A DNA stretch of 64,000 nt from Vibrio sp. MedPE-SWchi (GCA_001874155.1 MPDB01000010.1:17605-81604), one strand, 5' to 3'; positions 44,193-53,745 are shown, numbered from the stretch's first letter. A program made the numbers and translations. Notes: generated by a model not told the origin, from the sequence alone.

Positions 44193-45649
44193 TGTTGACG
44201 ATTCAATCATCAATTAGACATTGGGCTCAGCGGAGCCCATTTTCTTGCGCATTGATCACGCCAGAGAAAAACTACTCTTGGGTAGACCTTCAGCAACAAG
44301 TGAATCAGATGACTCACCATTTCATGAGTCAAGGCGTAGGCAAGGGCGACGTCGTCACTCTGGTCGGAAAAAATCAACCAGAAATGCTGTTCGCGTACTT
44401 GGCTTGCTGCGAACTTGGGGCTATTGCTGCGCTCACCATGCCTCAACCATATACCAACTTGACCCTCAAACTTTCGATGTTATATCACGAGTCACAGCCG
44501 CGGTATTTGTGGTGTAGCCGTGATGTTTGGCTTAGTTTCTCTGAACAAGAAAGAGCCGATATAGAAGATCGAAATCAGAGGTTAAACGTCGATAGCCCAG
44601 CAGAAAATACACGGCTTGAGGCGCTCGAAGAGAGAAAGCCAAGCGAGTTAGCATCAATCGTATTCACATCGGGTTCAACAGGGCAGCCTAAAGCGGTAGC
44701 GCACTCTTTTGAGCAGCATTTTGCTTCTGCGTTTGGCTTGCTCAGTGTCTTTGATTTCGGAATCAAAGACACATGGCTACTTAGCCTTCCTATGTATCAC
44801 GTTTCCGGGTTGGCAATCGTGTATCGATGGCTTGCTGCTGGTGGATGTTTAAAAGTGGGGACGGGGGATCTCAAGCGAGATATCCAAGAGGTCACGCATG
44901 CCTCGTTGGTGGCAACTCAGCTCAGGCAACTGATTGATAGCCAACAGCCTTTGGCGCTGTCCAGAGTATTGCTTGGGGGTAGTCACATACCGTCAGAGCT
45001 TGGGAAAATGTGCGCTGCTAAAGGGATCGATACCTGGCTCGGGTACGGCATGACAGAGGCTGCGTCAACGGTAACAGCAAAACCGATTGATGATATCGTC
45101 AGTGCAGGTCAGGTGTTGCCTAATCGCCTCCTCAAAATTCAAAACAATCGGATATTTATTGGCGGAAAAACACTGGCTAATGGGTATTTCTTTCAAGGAA
45201 AAGTAACGCCGCTAGTGGATGATACAGGGTGGTTTGATAGCAAAGATTTGGGGCACTGGGTTAACGATGAACTTAAAGTCATTGGGAGAGCCGACAATCA
45301 ATTTATTTCTGGTGGTGAAAACGTTCATTGTGAAGAGATAGAAGAGCAGCTCAATCGACATCCGCTGATCATGCAATCGTTCGTCGTCCCAATTGAAGAT
45401 GATCTGTTTGGCCATAGGCCTGTTGCTGTCATCGAATCGACTAATTTAGTGGGTGGAGAAGAACAAAGGCAAGAGTTTGGTCACTCAATGAAAATTGAAT
45501 TGGACGAATACTTGAAAAGTCGATTGGAGAAATTCAAATGGCCGATTCGTTATTATCAAATGCCTTCTGATCTGAAGGGTACTGGTATCAAGGTGTCTAG
45601 GAAAGAGCTCAAGCAGTGGCTAGTGAATAAAATCAAGATGAGTGGATAA
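44192..45649 (+). CDS. menE: o-Succinylbenzoate-CoA ligase
   Basis: ATP-dependent acyl-CoA synthetase giving o-succinylbenzoyl-CoA for MenB. The AMP-binding P-loop is SIVFTSGSTGQPKAVAHS, followed by the GYGMTEAAST motif and the hinge and C-terminal motif GRADNQFISGGENVHCEEIEEQL; the catalytic Lys lies near the end in GTGIKVSRKEL. I start at GTG 44192, which overlaps the menC stop by one base and leaves a normal N-terminus (MLTIQSSIRHW); a GTG at 44180 would add four residues. About 485 aa. It ends the men cluster, followed by hairpins. Confidence 0.93.
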   Translation: MLTIQSSIRHWAQRSPFSCALITPEKNYSWVDLQQQVNQMTHHFMSQGVGKGDVVTLVGKNQPEMLFAYLACCELGAIAALTMPQPYTNLTLKLSMLYHESQPRYLWCSRDVWLSFSEQERADIEDRNQRLNVDSPAENTRLEALEERKPSELASIVFTSGSTGQPKAVAHSFEQHFASAFGLLSVFDFGIKDTWLLSLPMYHVSGLAIVYRWLAAGGCLKVGTGDLKRDIQEVTHASLVATQLRQLIDSQQPLALSRVLLGGSHIPSELGKMCAAKGIDTWLGYGMTEAASTVTAKPIDDIVSAGQVLPNRLLKIQNNRIFIGGKTLANGYFFQGKVTPLVDDTGWFDSKDLGHWVNDELKVIGRADNQFISGGENVHCEEIEEQLNRHPLIMQSFVVPIEDDLFGHRPVAVIESTNLVGGEEQRQEFGHSMKIELDEYLKSRLEKFKWPIRYYQMPSDLKGTGIKVSRKELKQWLVNKIKMSG

Positions 45650-45685
45650 ATCTAGGTATTTAAATCTACGTGCTTAAATAAAATG

Positions 45686-45757
45686 AAGTGCAGAATCGGT
45701 GACTAGTCGCTTCTGCACTTCGGGGGGCGTGGTGGAGGTGAGGCCACCACAATTTTT
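45686..45757 (+). terminator. Double hairpin after the men operon
   Basis: First stem AAGTGCAGAA / TTCTGCACTT (10 bp), then GTGGTGG / CCACCAC (7 bp) followed by AATTTTTAAAT. It lies between menE and the convergent PTS gene. The second hairpin has a T tract on the plus strand and can end the men transcript. Either could also serve the minus strand. Confidence 0.7.
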
Positions 45758-45782
45758 AAATAGAGTTTTCTATCAAGGGAAT

Positions 45783-47252
45783 CTAGTTCGCCAGAGCAAC
45801 TTTCATTTGAGCGGCTACTTTATCAACCTTACCCAGGCCGATGATAACTTGTAGTCCACCTTTGCCAACTTTCACAACACCCGCCGCGCCAAGTTTCTTT
45901 AGCGTGTCGCTGTCTGCTAAAGAAGAGTCTTTAACGGTTAAGCGAAGGCGAGTGATACAGTTATCAACCTCAAGGATGTTCTCTGCACCACCAAGAGCGG
46001 TAATGTAGTTTTCTGTTAGCGCTGCTAGGCCTTCTTCAGTCGTACCTGCTTCACTTTCTGCTTCCATCTCTTCACCACGCCCTGGAGTAGGCAGGTTGAA
46101 TTTAACGATAGCGAAGCGGAATACAGCGTAGTAAATACAGAAGAATACGAGACCTTGAGCAATGAGCATGTACCAGTTAGTTGCGAGTGGGTTTTGGCTT
46201 GAAAGCACTAGGTCAACAAAACCTGCTGAGAAGCCAAAGCCTGCCATCCATTCCATGCTTGCTGCGATGTATAGTGAAATACCCGTCAAGATAGCGTGGA
46301 AAAGGTACAGTAGTGGCGCTAGGAACATGAAGCTGAATTCTAGAGGTTCAGTGATGCCTGTGAAGAATGAAGCTGTCGCTGCTGCAATCATGATTGCGAA
46401 TACTTGGTTCTTGTTTTTAGCGTCAGCACAGTGGTACATCGCCAATGCTGCACCTGGTAGACCGAACATCATGATTGGGAAGAAACCAGCTTGGTACATG
46501 CCTGTTTTACCTGGGATACCAGTACCGTTAGCAATAGATTCTGCGCCGCCAAGGAAGTTAGGGATATCGTTAATACCAACAACGTCGAACCAAAATACAG
46601 GGTAAAGAGCGTGGTGCATACCAACTGATAGGAATAGACGGTTGAAGAAACCAAATAGACCTGCGCCTACTGCGCCCATGCTTTCAAGTTTGATGCCTAG
46701 AAGAACAAGTGAATCGTAGATAGCTGGCCAAACGTAAAGCAATGCAAAGGATAGTACCATACCAGCAATAGATGTCAGGATTGGGACTAAACGCTTACCA
46801 CTGAAGAATGCGAGTGCTTGTGGAAGCTCAACCGTTGAGTAACGGTTGTAGATCTCAGCAGAAAGAATACCAACAAGAATACCGATAAATTGGTTGTTGA
46901 TCTTACCAAAAGCTGCGGGAACCGCGTCAGCATCGACACCCGTTAATTGTGCTACTGCACCCGGTGCGAGTAGCGTCGTCACGACTAAGAACATGACGAA
47001 ACCAGAAAGCGCGGCAGAACCGTTTTTATCACGGCTTAGACCAAACGCAACACCAACGGCGAATAGCACAGACATGTTGTCGATGATAGCCGCGCCAGAT
47101 TTAATAAAGAATGCAGCTAGGATACTTTCAGAACCCCAACCAACAGGGTCAAGCCAGTAGCCGACCCCCATTAGAATAGCTGCAGCAGGTAGAGTAGCAA
47201 CTGGAACCATCAGTGCCTTACCTACTTTTTGCAAATAACCAAGAATATTCAT
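45783..47252 (-). CDS. PTS transporter subunit IIBC, N-acetylglucosamine (NagE) type
   Basis: Sugar-phosphorylating inner-membrane permease, 489 aa. The EIIC part begins MNILGYLQKVGKALMVPVATLPAAAILMGVG and carries the FFPIMMFGLPGAALAMYHC and GITEPLEFSFMFLAPLLYL blocks of the glucose/GlcNAc family; EIIB holds the phosphocysteine in DNCITRLRLTV (Cys432). It aligns better with NagE than with PtsG, but the EIIA domain of E. coli NagE is absent. The exact sugar is uncertain (GlcNAc, glucosamine or a related sugar). It is divergent from the LysR regulator, which probably controls it. Confidence 0.85.
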   Translation of the reverse strand: MNILGYLQKVGKALMVPVATLPAAAILMGVGYWLDPVGWGSESILAAFFIKSGAAIIDNMSVLFAVGVAFGLSRDKNGSAALSGFVMFLVVTTLLAPGAVAQLTGVDADAVPAAFGKINNQFIGILVGILSAEIYNRYSTVELPQALAFFSGKRLVPILTSIAGMVLSFALLYVWPAIYDSLVLLGIKLESMGAVGAGLFGFFNRLFLSVGMHHALYPVFWFDVVGINDIPNFLGGAESIANGTGIPGKTGMYQAGFFPIMMFGLPGAALAMYHCADAKNKNQVFAIMIAAATASFFTGITEPLEFSFMFLAPLLYLFHAILTGISLYIAASMEWMAGFGFSAGFVDLVLSSQNPLATNWYMLIAQGLVFFCIYYAVFRFAIVKFNLPTPGRGEEMEAESEAGTTEEGLAALTENYITALGGAENILEVDNCITRLRLTVKDSSLADSDTLKKLGAAGVVKVGKGGLQVIIGLGKVDKVAAQMKVALAN

Positions 47253-47430
47253 GTATGCCCCTAAGTTTGTTATCGATTTTTTTTCTAATTTGAGAAAGCG
47301 GAATCAAATATAGTCAGTAATTGATGTCGCTATCATTTTTGTCGTCTGGGTATATTTAGAACTTATTTATCGATGCAAACAAACGAAATGAATAGTAGTA
47401 TGTATTAAAATTTTTAATGCATAAGTTCTT
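47253..47430. promoter_or_regulatory. Divergent promoter region of the PTS gene and LysR gene
   Basis: 178 AT-rich bases between two divergent starts. A near-perfect dyad ATTAAAA-T-TTTTAAT occurs at about 47405-47419, just ahead of the LysR start. LysR-type regulators usually bind dyads of T-N11-A type in such gaps, so this is a candidate site. No Mlc-like core was seen here. Confidence 0.4.
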
Positions 47431-48312
47431 ATGGCTAACAATCAACTTCTTCTTCGAAATCTACACACCTTTAACGTTGCGGCACAAAAGATGAGCTTTA
47501 CCTTAGCCGCAAAAAAATTACACCTTACACAAGGGGCAGTAAGCCACCGAATCAAGGTGTTAGAAGGGGAGTTGGGGTTTAATTTGTTCGTACGAGGCAC
47601 TCGACAGCTCGAGCTCACAGAGGAGGGGGAACGATTTCAACGAACCTTATCCAAATCGCTGAGCTCTATCTTTGGTGAAATAGAAGACATCAATAATGCC
47701 GACCTTTATGGGCAGATCAACATTGGGACTAGCCCTGCTTTTGCAAATGACTGGTTAATTCCGAGAATTGCAGATTTTAAACAGCGTTACCCTAAGTTCA
47801 ATCTCAATATTTTTTCTCAAGAAGAACAGAACTTTCATCAAAATCATTTAGATATAGCAATTTACTATGGTGCGAGCGACCTCAAAGATATGTATCGCCG
47901 TAGAATGTTTGATGAAAAATATGTGCCAGTTTGCACGCCTTCTTATGCAAAAAAATACGGAATATTTGAGGATGGCTTGGACTCTCTGCACCGAATTAAC
48001 TTCATTCATGCGCTAGGTTCGGATGTTTGGCAGCGATGGATTAAGTATTTTAATCTAGATGTAAACCTGTTCACCCAATTTTATTGTGTGAGTCACCGCG
48101 ATATGGGGGTGAAATGCGCACTTAATGAGGTTGGTGTTGCGATGGGACGTTTTCAGTTTGTGAAAAGCTACATCGAGTCAGGTGAGCTTGTTACGCCTTA
48201 TCCTAGTATGGATACTGACTTAGGGTATGAGTTACTGTGCCCCCTAGGTACAGAAAAAAGACCAAAAGTCCGCACCTTCATTAATTGGATAGACGATCAG
48301 TTAGCTCAGTAA
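47431..48312 (+). CDS. LysR-family regulator, DsdC/GcvA-like
   Basis: Transcription factor of 293 aa. The N-terminal winged helix-turn-helix (residues about 8-66, LHTFNVAAQKMSFTLAAKKLHLTQGAVSHRIKVLEGELGFNLFVR) has the DsdC/GcvA-type AVSHRI recognition helix. The effector domain follows, with LDIAIYYG and VGVAMGRFQFVKSYIESGELVTPY close to DsdC blocks. It lies 178 bases from the divergent PTS permease gene and is the likely local regulator. The ligand is not known; no D-serine deaminase is adjacent. Confidence 0.88.
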   Translation: MANNQLLLRNLHTFNVAAQKMSFTLAAKKLHLTQGAVSHRIKVLEGELGFNLFVRGTRQLELTEEGERFQRTLSKSLSSIFGEIEDINNADLYGQINIGTSPAFANDWLIPRIADFKQRYPKFNLNIFSQEEQNFHQNHLDIAIYYGASDLKDMYRRRMFDEKYVPVCTPSYAKKYGIFEDGLDSLHRINFIHALGSDVWQRWIKYFNLDVNLFTQFYCVSHRDMGVKCALNEVGVAMGRFQFVKSYIESGELVTPYPSMDTDLGYELLCPLGTEKRPKVRTFINWIDDQLAQ

Positions 48313-48390
48313 GGCGAGTTAGTTAATTTTGGCATTAACTAGTCCAAAACAGAATTTCACACTATATAACCATAACTCATAATAGAAGGT

Positions 48391-48600
48391 ATGAATCAAT
48401 GGATTTTGAATATAGGCGTAGAGATGAAAGCAATGTTTTTGGTCGGGATTGTATCGCTGATCGCGTTAGCCATAAATAGTGAAGGGTTGGTTAGAGCTTT
48501 GGCGGAGCTGTTCGCATTCCTTTGCTTAATTAGTTTTGTTATCAGTGTTAAACAGAGCCGAAAAGCGAACGCACAACAAGTAGAGGCTGAAGAGTTATAG
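48391..48600 (+). CDS. Small membrane protein, unrecognised (69 aa)
   Basis: A 69-aa ORF with AGAAGG about 3 bases before the ATG. Two hydrophobic stretches (about residues 13-28 and 35-53) suggest two membrane passes, followed by a charged tail rich in Lys, Arg, Gln and Glu. I do not recognise the family. It follows the LysR gene by 78 bases on the same strand and is convergent with the YeiH-like exporter. A start at Met12 would remove part of the N-terminus. Confidence 0.6.
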   Translation: MNQWILNIGVEMKAMFLVGIVSLIALAINSEGLVRALAELFAFLCLISFVISVKQSRKANAQQVEAEEL

Positions 48601-48644
48601 ATGACTTCAGCCTTGTATCTTTTGAATAAGAAAACGAAGTGGCA

Positions 48645-49568
48645 TTAAACCAGCGTCAACCACGCTAATGATGTTGTAGAGATCAGCACCCAAAGAGCTA
48701 CGCCAAACAATAAAGGCTTAGGGCCAGCCGCTTTAAGTTTGTCAATCGAGATGCCACAGCCAATCAAAAACAAGCAAACCACCAAGGCTTGTTTAGCAAC
48801 GGTAAAAATACCTTGATATAGCACGTCAAATTGAGGGAGTAAGTCGCTCACCATGATTGCTGCACAATAAAACACAATGAACATTGGAATGGAGACTTTC
48901 TTCGACTCGTTACTGAAAATAAACGAACTGATCAAAGCGACAGGTACTATCCATAATGCTCGAGCTAGCTTCAGTGTCGTCGCCGTTGTCAGCGCTTCCT
49001 CACCATACGCGGATGCTGCCCCCACCACTGATGAAGTGTCATGAATCGCGATCGCAGCCCATGTGCCAAAGGTGTGCTGGTCGAGCCCCAAAGCGTGCCC
49101 GATGACAGGAAATATAAACAGCGCAATAGAGTTAAGAACAAATATAACCGCCAGTGCTAATCCGGTTTTGTCATCATCTGCTTTAATAGCGGGCGCAACC
49201 GCCGCAATCGCACTTCCACCACAAATTGCTGTTCCTGCTGATATCAGATATCCCGTCACCTTCTCAAGCTTAATCAATTTGGCAAAGAACCAGCCTATTA
49301 TCAATGTTCCCGCAATGGTTGAAATGATGATCCCAATACCATTGGAAGTCACTGCGATGGCTTCTTCAAATTGAATACCAAATCCCAACCCGACAATAGA
49401 AATAGCGAGCAGTTTCTTTGTCATCTTTCCAATAGGGAAAGAGCTTGGCACAAGGCCAAAGCTTGCCAATAAGAACCCGACGACAAGGGCAGTAGGCGAT
49501 GAGGCGTAAGGGGTTAAACAGAATAAGCCCGCAAGCCAGAATGGTAATTGGTGTTTTAGCTGGTTCAT
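48645..49568 (-). CDS. YeiH-family putative sulfate exporter (UPF0324)
   Basis: Inner-membrane protein of 307 aa with about ten hydrophobic helices. It matches the YeiH/Cons_hypoth698 family: the Gly-rich [34 protein letters not shown] and [17 protein letters not shown] blocks are the family's conserved motifs. E. coli YeiH belongs to the CysB/LysR (YeiE) context; here a LysR gene is nearby, but a convergent small gene lies between. Transport of sulfate or related anions is inferred from family naming only. Confidence 0.85.
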   Translation of the reverse strand: MNQLKHQLPFWLAGLFCLTPYASSPTALVVGFLLASFGLVPSSFPIGKMTKKLLAISIVGLGFGIQFEEAIAVTSNGIGIIISTIAGTLIIGWFFAKLIKLEKVTGYLISAGTAICGGSAIAAVAPAIKADDDKTGLALAVIFVLNSIALFIFPVIGHALGLDQHTFGTWAAIAIHDTSSVVGAASAYGEEALTTATTLKLARALWIVPVALISSFIFSNESKKVSIPMFIVFYCAAIMVSDLLPQFDVLYQGIFTVAKQALVVCLFLIGCGISIDKLKAAGPKPLLFGVALWVLISTTSLAWLTLV

Positions 49569-49640
49569 AGTTTAGGTCGGTGAGGAAATGAGTGCCCAGT
49601 GTATAGGAAAATGAAGTTCAGTCAGTCTCAGTGTTTCGAA

Positions 49641-49667
49641 CAGGCGTTCAGAAAAACTAAACGCCTG
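49641..49667 (-). terminator. Hairpin after the LplT-PlsC fusion gene
   Basis: CAGGCGTT, 11-base loop, AACGCCTG, about 40 bases after the fusion gene's stop on the minus strand. No good T tract follows, so terminator activity is doubtful. Confidence 0.35.
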
Positions 49668-49706
49668 ACTCTAACTCTCTGATTGAGTGAGTTCAACACC
49701 GCGTCG

Positions 49707-51581
49707 TTAGCGAAACTCGCCTCGAAGCTGAGCAACCTTGTCACGCATCAGTTCTGTCGTCGCATGATTTGGGGCAACAGGTTCGCCGGCCTCAATTTCA
49801 ATCTTAGACCAAAATCGATTGGGCAACCCTTTACAGGCACGTCCTTTAAAGCGGCTGAAATAGCTTCCCCATAGCCCTTTCAGAGCTACAGGAATCACAG
49901 GGAAAGGGCTACGCTTCAATATGATGTCCATACCGCGCATGAAGTCAGAAACCTCACCATCAGACGTTAAGCTGCCTTCTGGGAAGATACAGACAATGTG
50001 TCCCTCATTGAGCGCGACTTCAACATCTTGGAATGCGCGACGAATCGATGTTCGACTACTTGCTGAGATAGGGATAACGCCAGCACGGTTTAAAAACCCT
50101 CTAAGTGGTGGAAGGTTGGCATAGTCTTCCTCCATAACAAATCGAATCAATCGTGGGCAAACGGCACTAAGAAGCAAGGCATCCATGTAGCTGACATGAT
50201 TACAAACAATCAGCGCCCCACCTTCTTTTGGTAGGTGATGCAGGTTCTTATGCTTAACGCGATACATGGTGTGGGTGAGAACCCAAACTAGAAAGCGAGT
50301 AACAAATATTGGAACCTGGACACACAGGTAAATAGCGACCAACAGGTTTAGTACCGCCAATAGAGTAAATAACTGAGGAATACTCAGCTCAAGAACACTA
50401 AGGAAGACAATGCCTAAGACAGCACTGCCAACCATCAACAAGGAGTTGTAAATATTAAGCGCGGCAATGACTTGGGCTCGCTGTTTTGGCTTCGCACGCA
50501 ACTGAAGAAGAGCATACAAAGGAACGATAAAGACACCGCCTGATGCGCCAAGCAATAACAGATAAGCGAATACCGGCCAAAGAGGCTGGTAAGAAACAAA
50601 GTCAACGAAAGTCGTGAAGTTGGGTAAAGACTCAGGAATGGCAGCGATCATCAGGTAACCAAAAATGGTGATACCGAGACTCCCAAGCGGAACGATGCCG
50701 ACTTCGATTCGATGATTGGAGAGCTTGTCACATGCCAATGAGCCTAAAGCAATACCAACAGAAAACAGAGCAAGCAGAAACGAAACGGCGCTCTCTTGAC
50801 CATTTAAGTGCAGTTTAGTGAAGTTAGGAAATTGGGTTAAGTAGGTTGCACCTAAGAACCAAAACCAACTGATCGCCATAATTGACTGGAAGATCACGCG
50901 ATCAGATCTCGCAATGGCAAGCGTTGCTTTGGTTTGCTTAATGGGTTGCCATTTAAACTCTAACTCAGGTGCGCTAGAGGGCGCATGTGGAATGGCGCGA
51001 CTCGCAAAATAACCAATGATGGATGAAACAACGACACAAAATGCCGCGACGTATTTGGCGTGCTCGGTAGAAGCAATCACCCCTGCGGCTAGTGTACCAA
51101 GCAAAATGGCTAAAAACGTGCCTGTTTCGACCAACGCATTGCCAGGAACGAGTTCTTCGGGCTTCAAATGCTGTGGTAAGAGCGCGTATTTTACTGGGCC
51201 AAAAAAGGCAGATTGCGTCCCCATTAAAAATAACAGAATGAGCAAGATGAAATAGCTTTCCGTAATGAAGCCGATGGCACCAAGGCACATAATGACAATC
51301 TCGAATGCCTTAATGATTCTGATGAGGCGAGATTTCTCATATTTATCCGCTAACACACCGGCCGTGGCGGAAAACAAAAAAAACGGCAGAATAAAGAGTC
51401 CAGCCGCTAAATTTATAAAGAGGTTACTCGAGAATGGCAAGCTACCAACCGTCGCAAAAGCAACAAGTAGAAGTAGCATGTTCTTAAAGATATTGTCGTT
51501 AAAAGCGCCAAAAAACTGAGTGATAAAGTAGGGTAAAAAGCGCTTTTTTGTCAGTAACGAAGCCTGAGGCTGTTCTGGCAT
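49707..51581 (-). CDS. Fused LplT-like MFS transporter and PlsC-type acyltransferase
   Basis: Inner-membrane protein of 624 aa joining two functions. Residues about 10-410 form a 12-helix major-facilitator domain like the lysophospholipid flippase LplT (ITQFFGAFNDNIFKNMLLLL; GPVKYALLPQHLKPEELVPGNALVETGTF). Residues about 435-624 form a PlsC/LPLAT acyltransferase with NHVSYMD (HX4D) and FPEGSLTSDG motifs. In E. coli LplT and Aas are separate, and Aas also has an acyl-ACP synthetase domain; that domain is missing here. A role in re-acylating imported lysophospholipids is inferred. It is 15 bases downstream of a TetR gene on the same strand. Confidence 0.88.
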   Translation of the reverse strand: MPEQPQASLLTKKRFLPYFITQFFGAFNDNIFKNMLLLLVAFATVGSLPFSSNLFINLAAGLFILPFFLFSATAGVLADKYEKSRLIRIIKAFEIVIMCLGAIGFITESYFILLILLFLMGTQSAFFGPVKYALLPQHLKPEELVPGNALVETGTFLAILLGTLAAGVIASTEHAKYVAAFCVVVSSIIGYFASRAIPHAPSSAPELEFKWQPIKQTKATLAIARSDRVIFQSIMAISWFWFLGATYLTQFPNFTKLHLNGQESAVSFLLALFSVGIALGSLACDKLSNHRIEVGIVPLGSLGITIFGYLMIAAIPESLPNFTTFVDFVSYQPLWPVFAYLLLLGASGGVFIVPLYALLQLRAKPKQRAQVIAALNIYNSLLMVGSAVLGIVFLSVLELSIPQLFTLLAVLNLLVAIYLCVQVPIFVTRFLVWVLTHTMYRVKHKNLHHLPKEGGALIVCNHVSYMDALLLSAVCPRLIRFVMEEDYANLPPLRGFLNRAGVIPISASSRTSIRRAFQDVEVALNEGHIVCIFPEGSLTSDGEVSDFMRGMDIILKRSPFPVIPVALKGLWGSYFSRFKGRACKGLPNRFWSKIEIEAGEPVAPNHATTELMRDKVAQLRGEFR

Positions 51582-51596
51582 TTCTGGTCCTTATTA

Positions 51597-52187
51597 TTAC
51601 CAGTTGCTTAGGTAATTTGAGAGTAAGTTTTCGATGAGTTCTTTGCCATCAATCGGGCTTGAGGCGAAGAACTTGTCATCAACACTTAAAAGTGTAATAC
51701 CGTGAACGCCGGACCACAACACACGGCTCGCTTGTAACACTTCACTTTCTGTTCTTTGAGGAGCCAGAATCCTAAGTAGGCTTTCTAGCATCCCTGTCAT
51801 ATTGTCAATTCGCTCTGATTGCCATTGTGGCAACGTTTCACCATTCATATTATGGGCAAATATCAGTTGCCATCTATGCGGGTGTTTCTGCGCAAAATCA
51901 TGGTAACAGTAGGCTAAACCGTACAATGCCGCTTTATGGTCAGCACTTTTTTCAACGACTTCGCGAGCTTCAACGCCTAATTCATCAAGGGTTTGTGCGA
52001 CAGCGTGAAGCAGCAACAAATTATAATTGCCAAATACATTAACCAATGTACTCGGTACATAGCCGATCAAATTCGCAATCTTTCTTAAGCTAAGATCGTG
52101 ATGAGGCTGTTCAGCCAAAAAGTCTTTTACGGTATTAAGGGTAAGAGCTACAAGCTCTTCACGAGTATGATCGTTTCTACGGGCCAT
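51597..52187 (-). CDS. TetR-family regulator with WHG-type C-terminal domain
   Basis: DNA-binding repressor of about 196 aa. The helix-turn-helix lies at residues about 10-55 (LSLRKIANLIGYVPSTLVNVFGNYNLLLLHAV), and the ligand-binding half contains WSGVHGITLL, the WHG-like motif of one TetR subfamily. I prefer ATG 52187 (MARRNDHTREEL); an upstream start at 52247 adds 20 residues unlike a TetR N-terminus. No clear ribosome-binding site is seen for either. The next gene, 15 bases downstream, is the lipid transporter-acyltransferase fusion, a likely target. Confidence 0.85.
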   Translation of the reverse strand: MARRNDHTREELVALTLNTVKDFLAEQPHHDLSLRKIANLIGYVPSTLVNVFGNYNLLLLHAVAQTLDELGVEAREVVEKSADHKAALYGLAYCYHDFAQKHPHRWQLIFAHNMNGETLPQWQSERIDNMTGMLESLLRILAPQRTESEVLQASRVLWSGVHGITLLSVDDKFFASSPIDGKELIENLLSNYLSNW

Positions 52188-52364
52188 GATAAATTTACAA
52201 TTATGAACAACGTTCAATATTCTAGGGAAGGGAGGCCGAAGCGTCAACTAAGCAGACCTGTTTTTGCAATATTCTGATACATACAATCTAAGTTGGATGT
52301 TTTAATAGTCATCGGAACTGGTTATGATTAATCTGCTCATATAATAATTACCCTAAGGAAAAGC

Positions 52365-53261
52365 ATGAAAAAGATTTTTTCGCTCATAGCACTACTGATG
52401 GTATCAGTTGCTGTAGCGCCATTAGCTGAGGCAAAAAGGTTCGGTGGTGGTAAGTCATTTGGTAAAAGCTTTAAAACTGCGCCTGCGCCAAAACAGCAAA
52501 CTACCAACACCAGTCGAGTTAATCGCGATCAAGGTGCGGCACAGAACACCAGTCGTAAAGGTGGCCTAATGGGCGGCTTGATGGGTGGACTACTCGCAGG
52601 TGGTCTATTGGCGGCATTCTTTGGTGGCGCTTTTGAAGGCATCCAGTTTATGGATATCCTCATCATGGGCTTAATCGCATTTTTTGCTTTTCGCTTTCTT
52701 CGCGGCATGCTGGGGTCAAAGCAAGGCAGTATGAACCAGCATCGTCAGCAACCTGCTTTTGGTGGTACAAACCAAAAATTTGAGCAGCCGAACGTTCATA
52801 ACTTTGAGCAGCAAGCGAATACTGGTAATTCAACCGCGAACAATACTAATGGTAGCTTTGGTTTTGGGGCGCAAAGTGATGTTCCGCATAACTTCCCACC
52901 ATCGTTTGACCAAGCGGCATTTGTTGATGGTTCCCGAGAGCACTACCGTACGCTTCAGGGCGCATGGAATCACAATCAGCTGGATACTATCGAAGAGTAT
53001 GTTTCACCAAGCCTGTTTGAAGACTTGAAAGCAGAACGCGCAAAAGCGGAAGGCGATCAACATACTGAAGTCATGTACGTAGATGCTGAGATTGTGCGTG
53101 CTGATTATGACGCAACGAAAGCACAACTAAGCTTGCAGTTTAGTGGTCGTTACCGTGATTCAGTGGAAGGCGTAGAAGAAAACATTGAAGATATTTGGCA
53201 CCTTGAGCGCGACTTGACTCAAGAGAATGCGCCTTGGTTGATTGTCGGTATTCAAGGTTAA
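52365..53261 (+). CDS. Tim44-like domain protein with signal peptide and membrane helix
   Basis: A 298-aa envelope protein. The signal peptide is MKKIFSLIALLMVSVAVAPLAEA. It is followed by a low-complexity region rich in Gly, Lys, Gln and Asn (residues about 25-65), a Gly-rich membrane segment (about 68-120, GLMGGLMGGLLAGGLLAAFFGG then FMDILIMGLIAFFAFRFL), a Gln/Asn-rich linker and a C-terminal Tim44-like domain (about 180-298, HYRTLQGAWNHNQLDTIEEYVSPSLFEDL). The bacterial family's function is unknown. AAGGAA precedes the ATG. The gene ends at an intrinsic terminator. Confidence 0.85.
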   Translation: MKKIFSLIALLMVSVAVAPLAEAKRFGGGKSFGKSFKTAPAPKQQTTNTSRVNRDQGAAQNTSRKGGLMGGLMGGLLAGGLLAAFFGGAFEGIQFMDILIMGLIAFFAFRFLRGMLGSKQGSMNQHRQQPAFGGTNQKFEQPNVHNFEQQANTGNSTANNTNGSFGFGAQSDVPHNFPPSFDQAAFVDGSREHYRTLQGAWNHNQLDTIEEYVSPSLFEDLKAERAKAEGDQHTEVMYVDAEIVRADYDATKAQLSLQFSGRYRDSVEGVEENIEDIWHLERDLTQENAPWLIVGIQG

Positions 53262-53305
53262 GTAATATGAGTTAGGTGCTTTGCCACTCAATTTAGTCTC
53301 TATGA

Positions 53306-53338
53306 AAACGCCCAGATCTCGGTCTGGGCGTTTTTTTG
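53306..53338 (+). terminator. Intrinsic terminator after the Tim44-like gene
   Basis: Eleven-bp stem AAACGCCCAGA / TCTGGGCGTTT with a 6-base loop and a run of T. It lies about 45 bases after the stop codon. Confidence 0.92.
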
Positions 53339-53404
53339 TTTGAGTTTTTAAAGCAAAAGAAGATAATCAAACGATAAATAAAACAACGGAAAAAGGAATG
53401 TAAA

Positions 53405-53725
53405 GTGGCTGAATTCAAATACAAAAACTTATCTCAACAAGAACAAGATGCATTGGATGCCGCGGTATTTCGTCGTTTGCTTGCTCACTTAGATGAGAAT
53501 AAAGACGTGCAGAACATTGATTTAATGATTCAGGCGGGCTTTTGCCGAAACTGTTTCAGTAAGTGGTACAAAGCCGAAGCAGAACAAAGCAGTCTCGACA
53601 TTGACATCGATGACGCTCGTGAGCGTGTGTATGGCATGACCTACGATGAGTGGAAGCAAAACCATCAGCCGAAGGCAACGCCTGAGCAACTTGCTGCCTT
53701 TGAGGCGCGACAAAATAAAAATTAA
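53405..53725 (+). CDS. DUF1244 family protein
   Basis: A 106-aa cytoplasmic protein of unknown function. The DUF1244 signature AGFCRNCFSKWY occurs near residue 45, with two cysteines spaced CxxC, followed by YGMTYDEWKQNHQ. The start is GTG 53405, supported by AGGA about 8 bases upstream; no better ATG exists. It is single-copy between two terminators. Confidence 0.85.
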   Translation: MAEFKYKNLSQQEQDALDAAVFRRLLAHLDENKDVQNIDLMIQAGFCRNCFSKWYKAEAEQSSLDIDIDDARERVYGMTYDEWKQNHQPKATPEQLAAFEARQNKN

Positions 53726-53745
53726 AGCGGAATAAGAAAACACTG

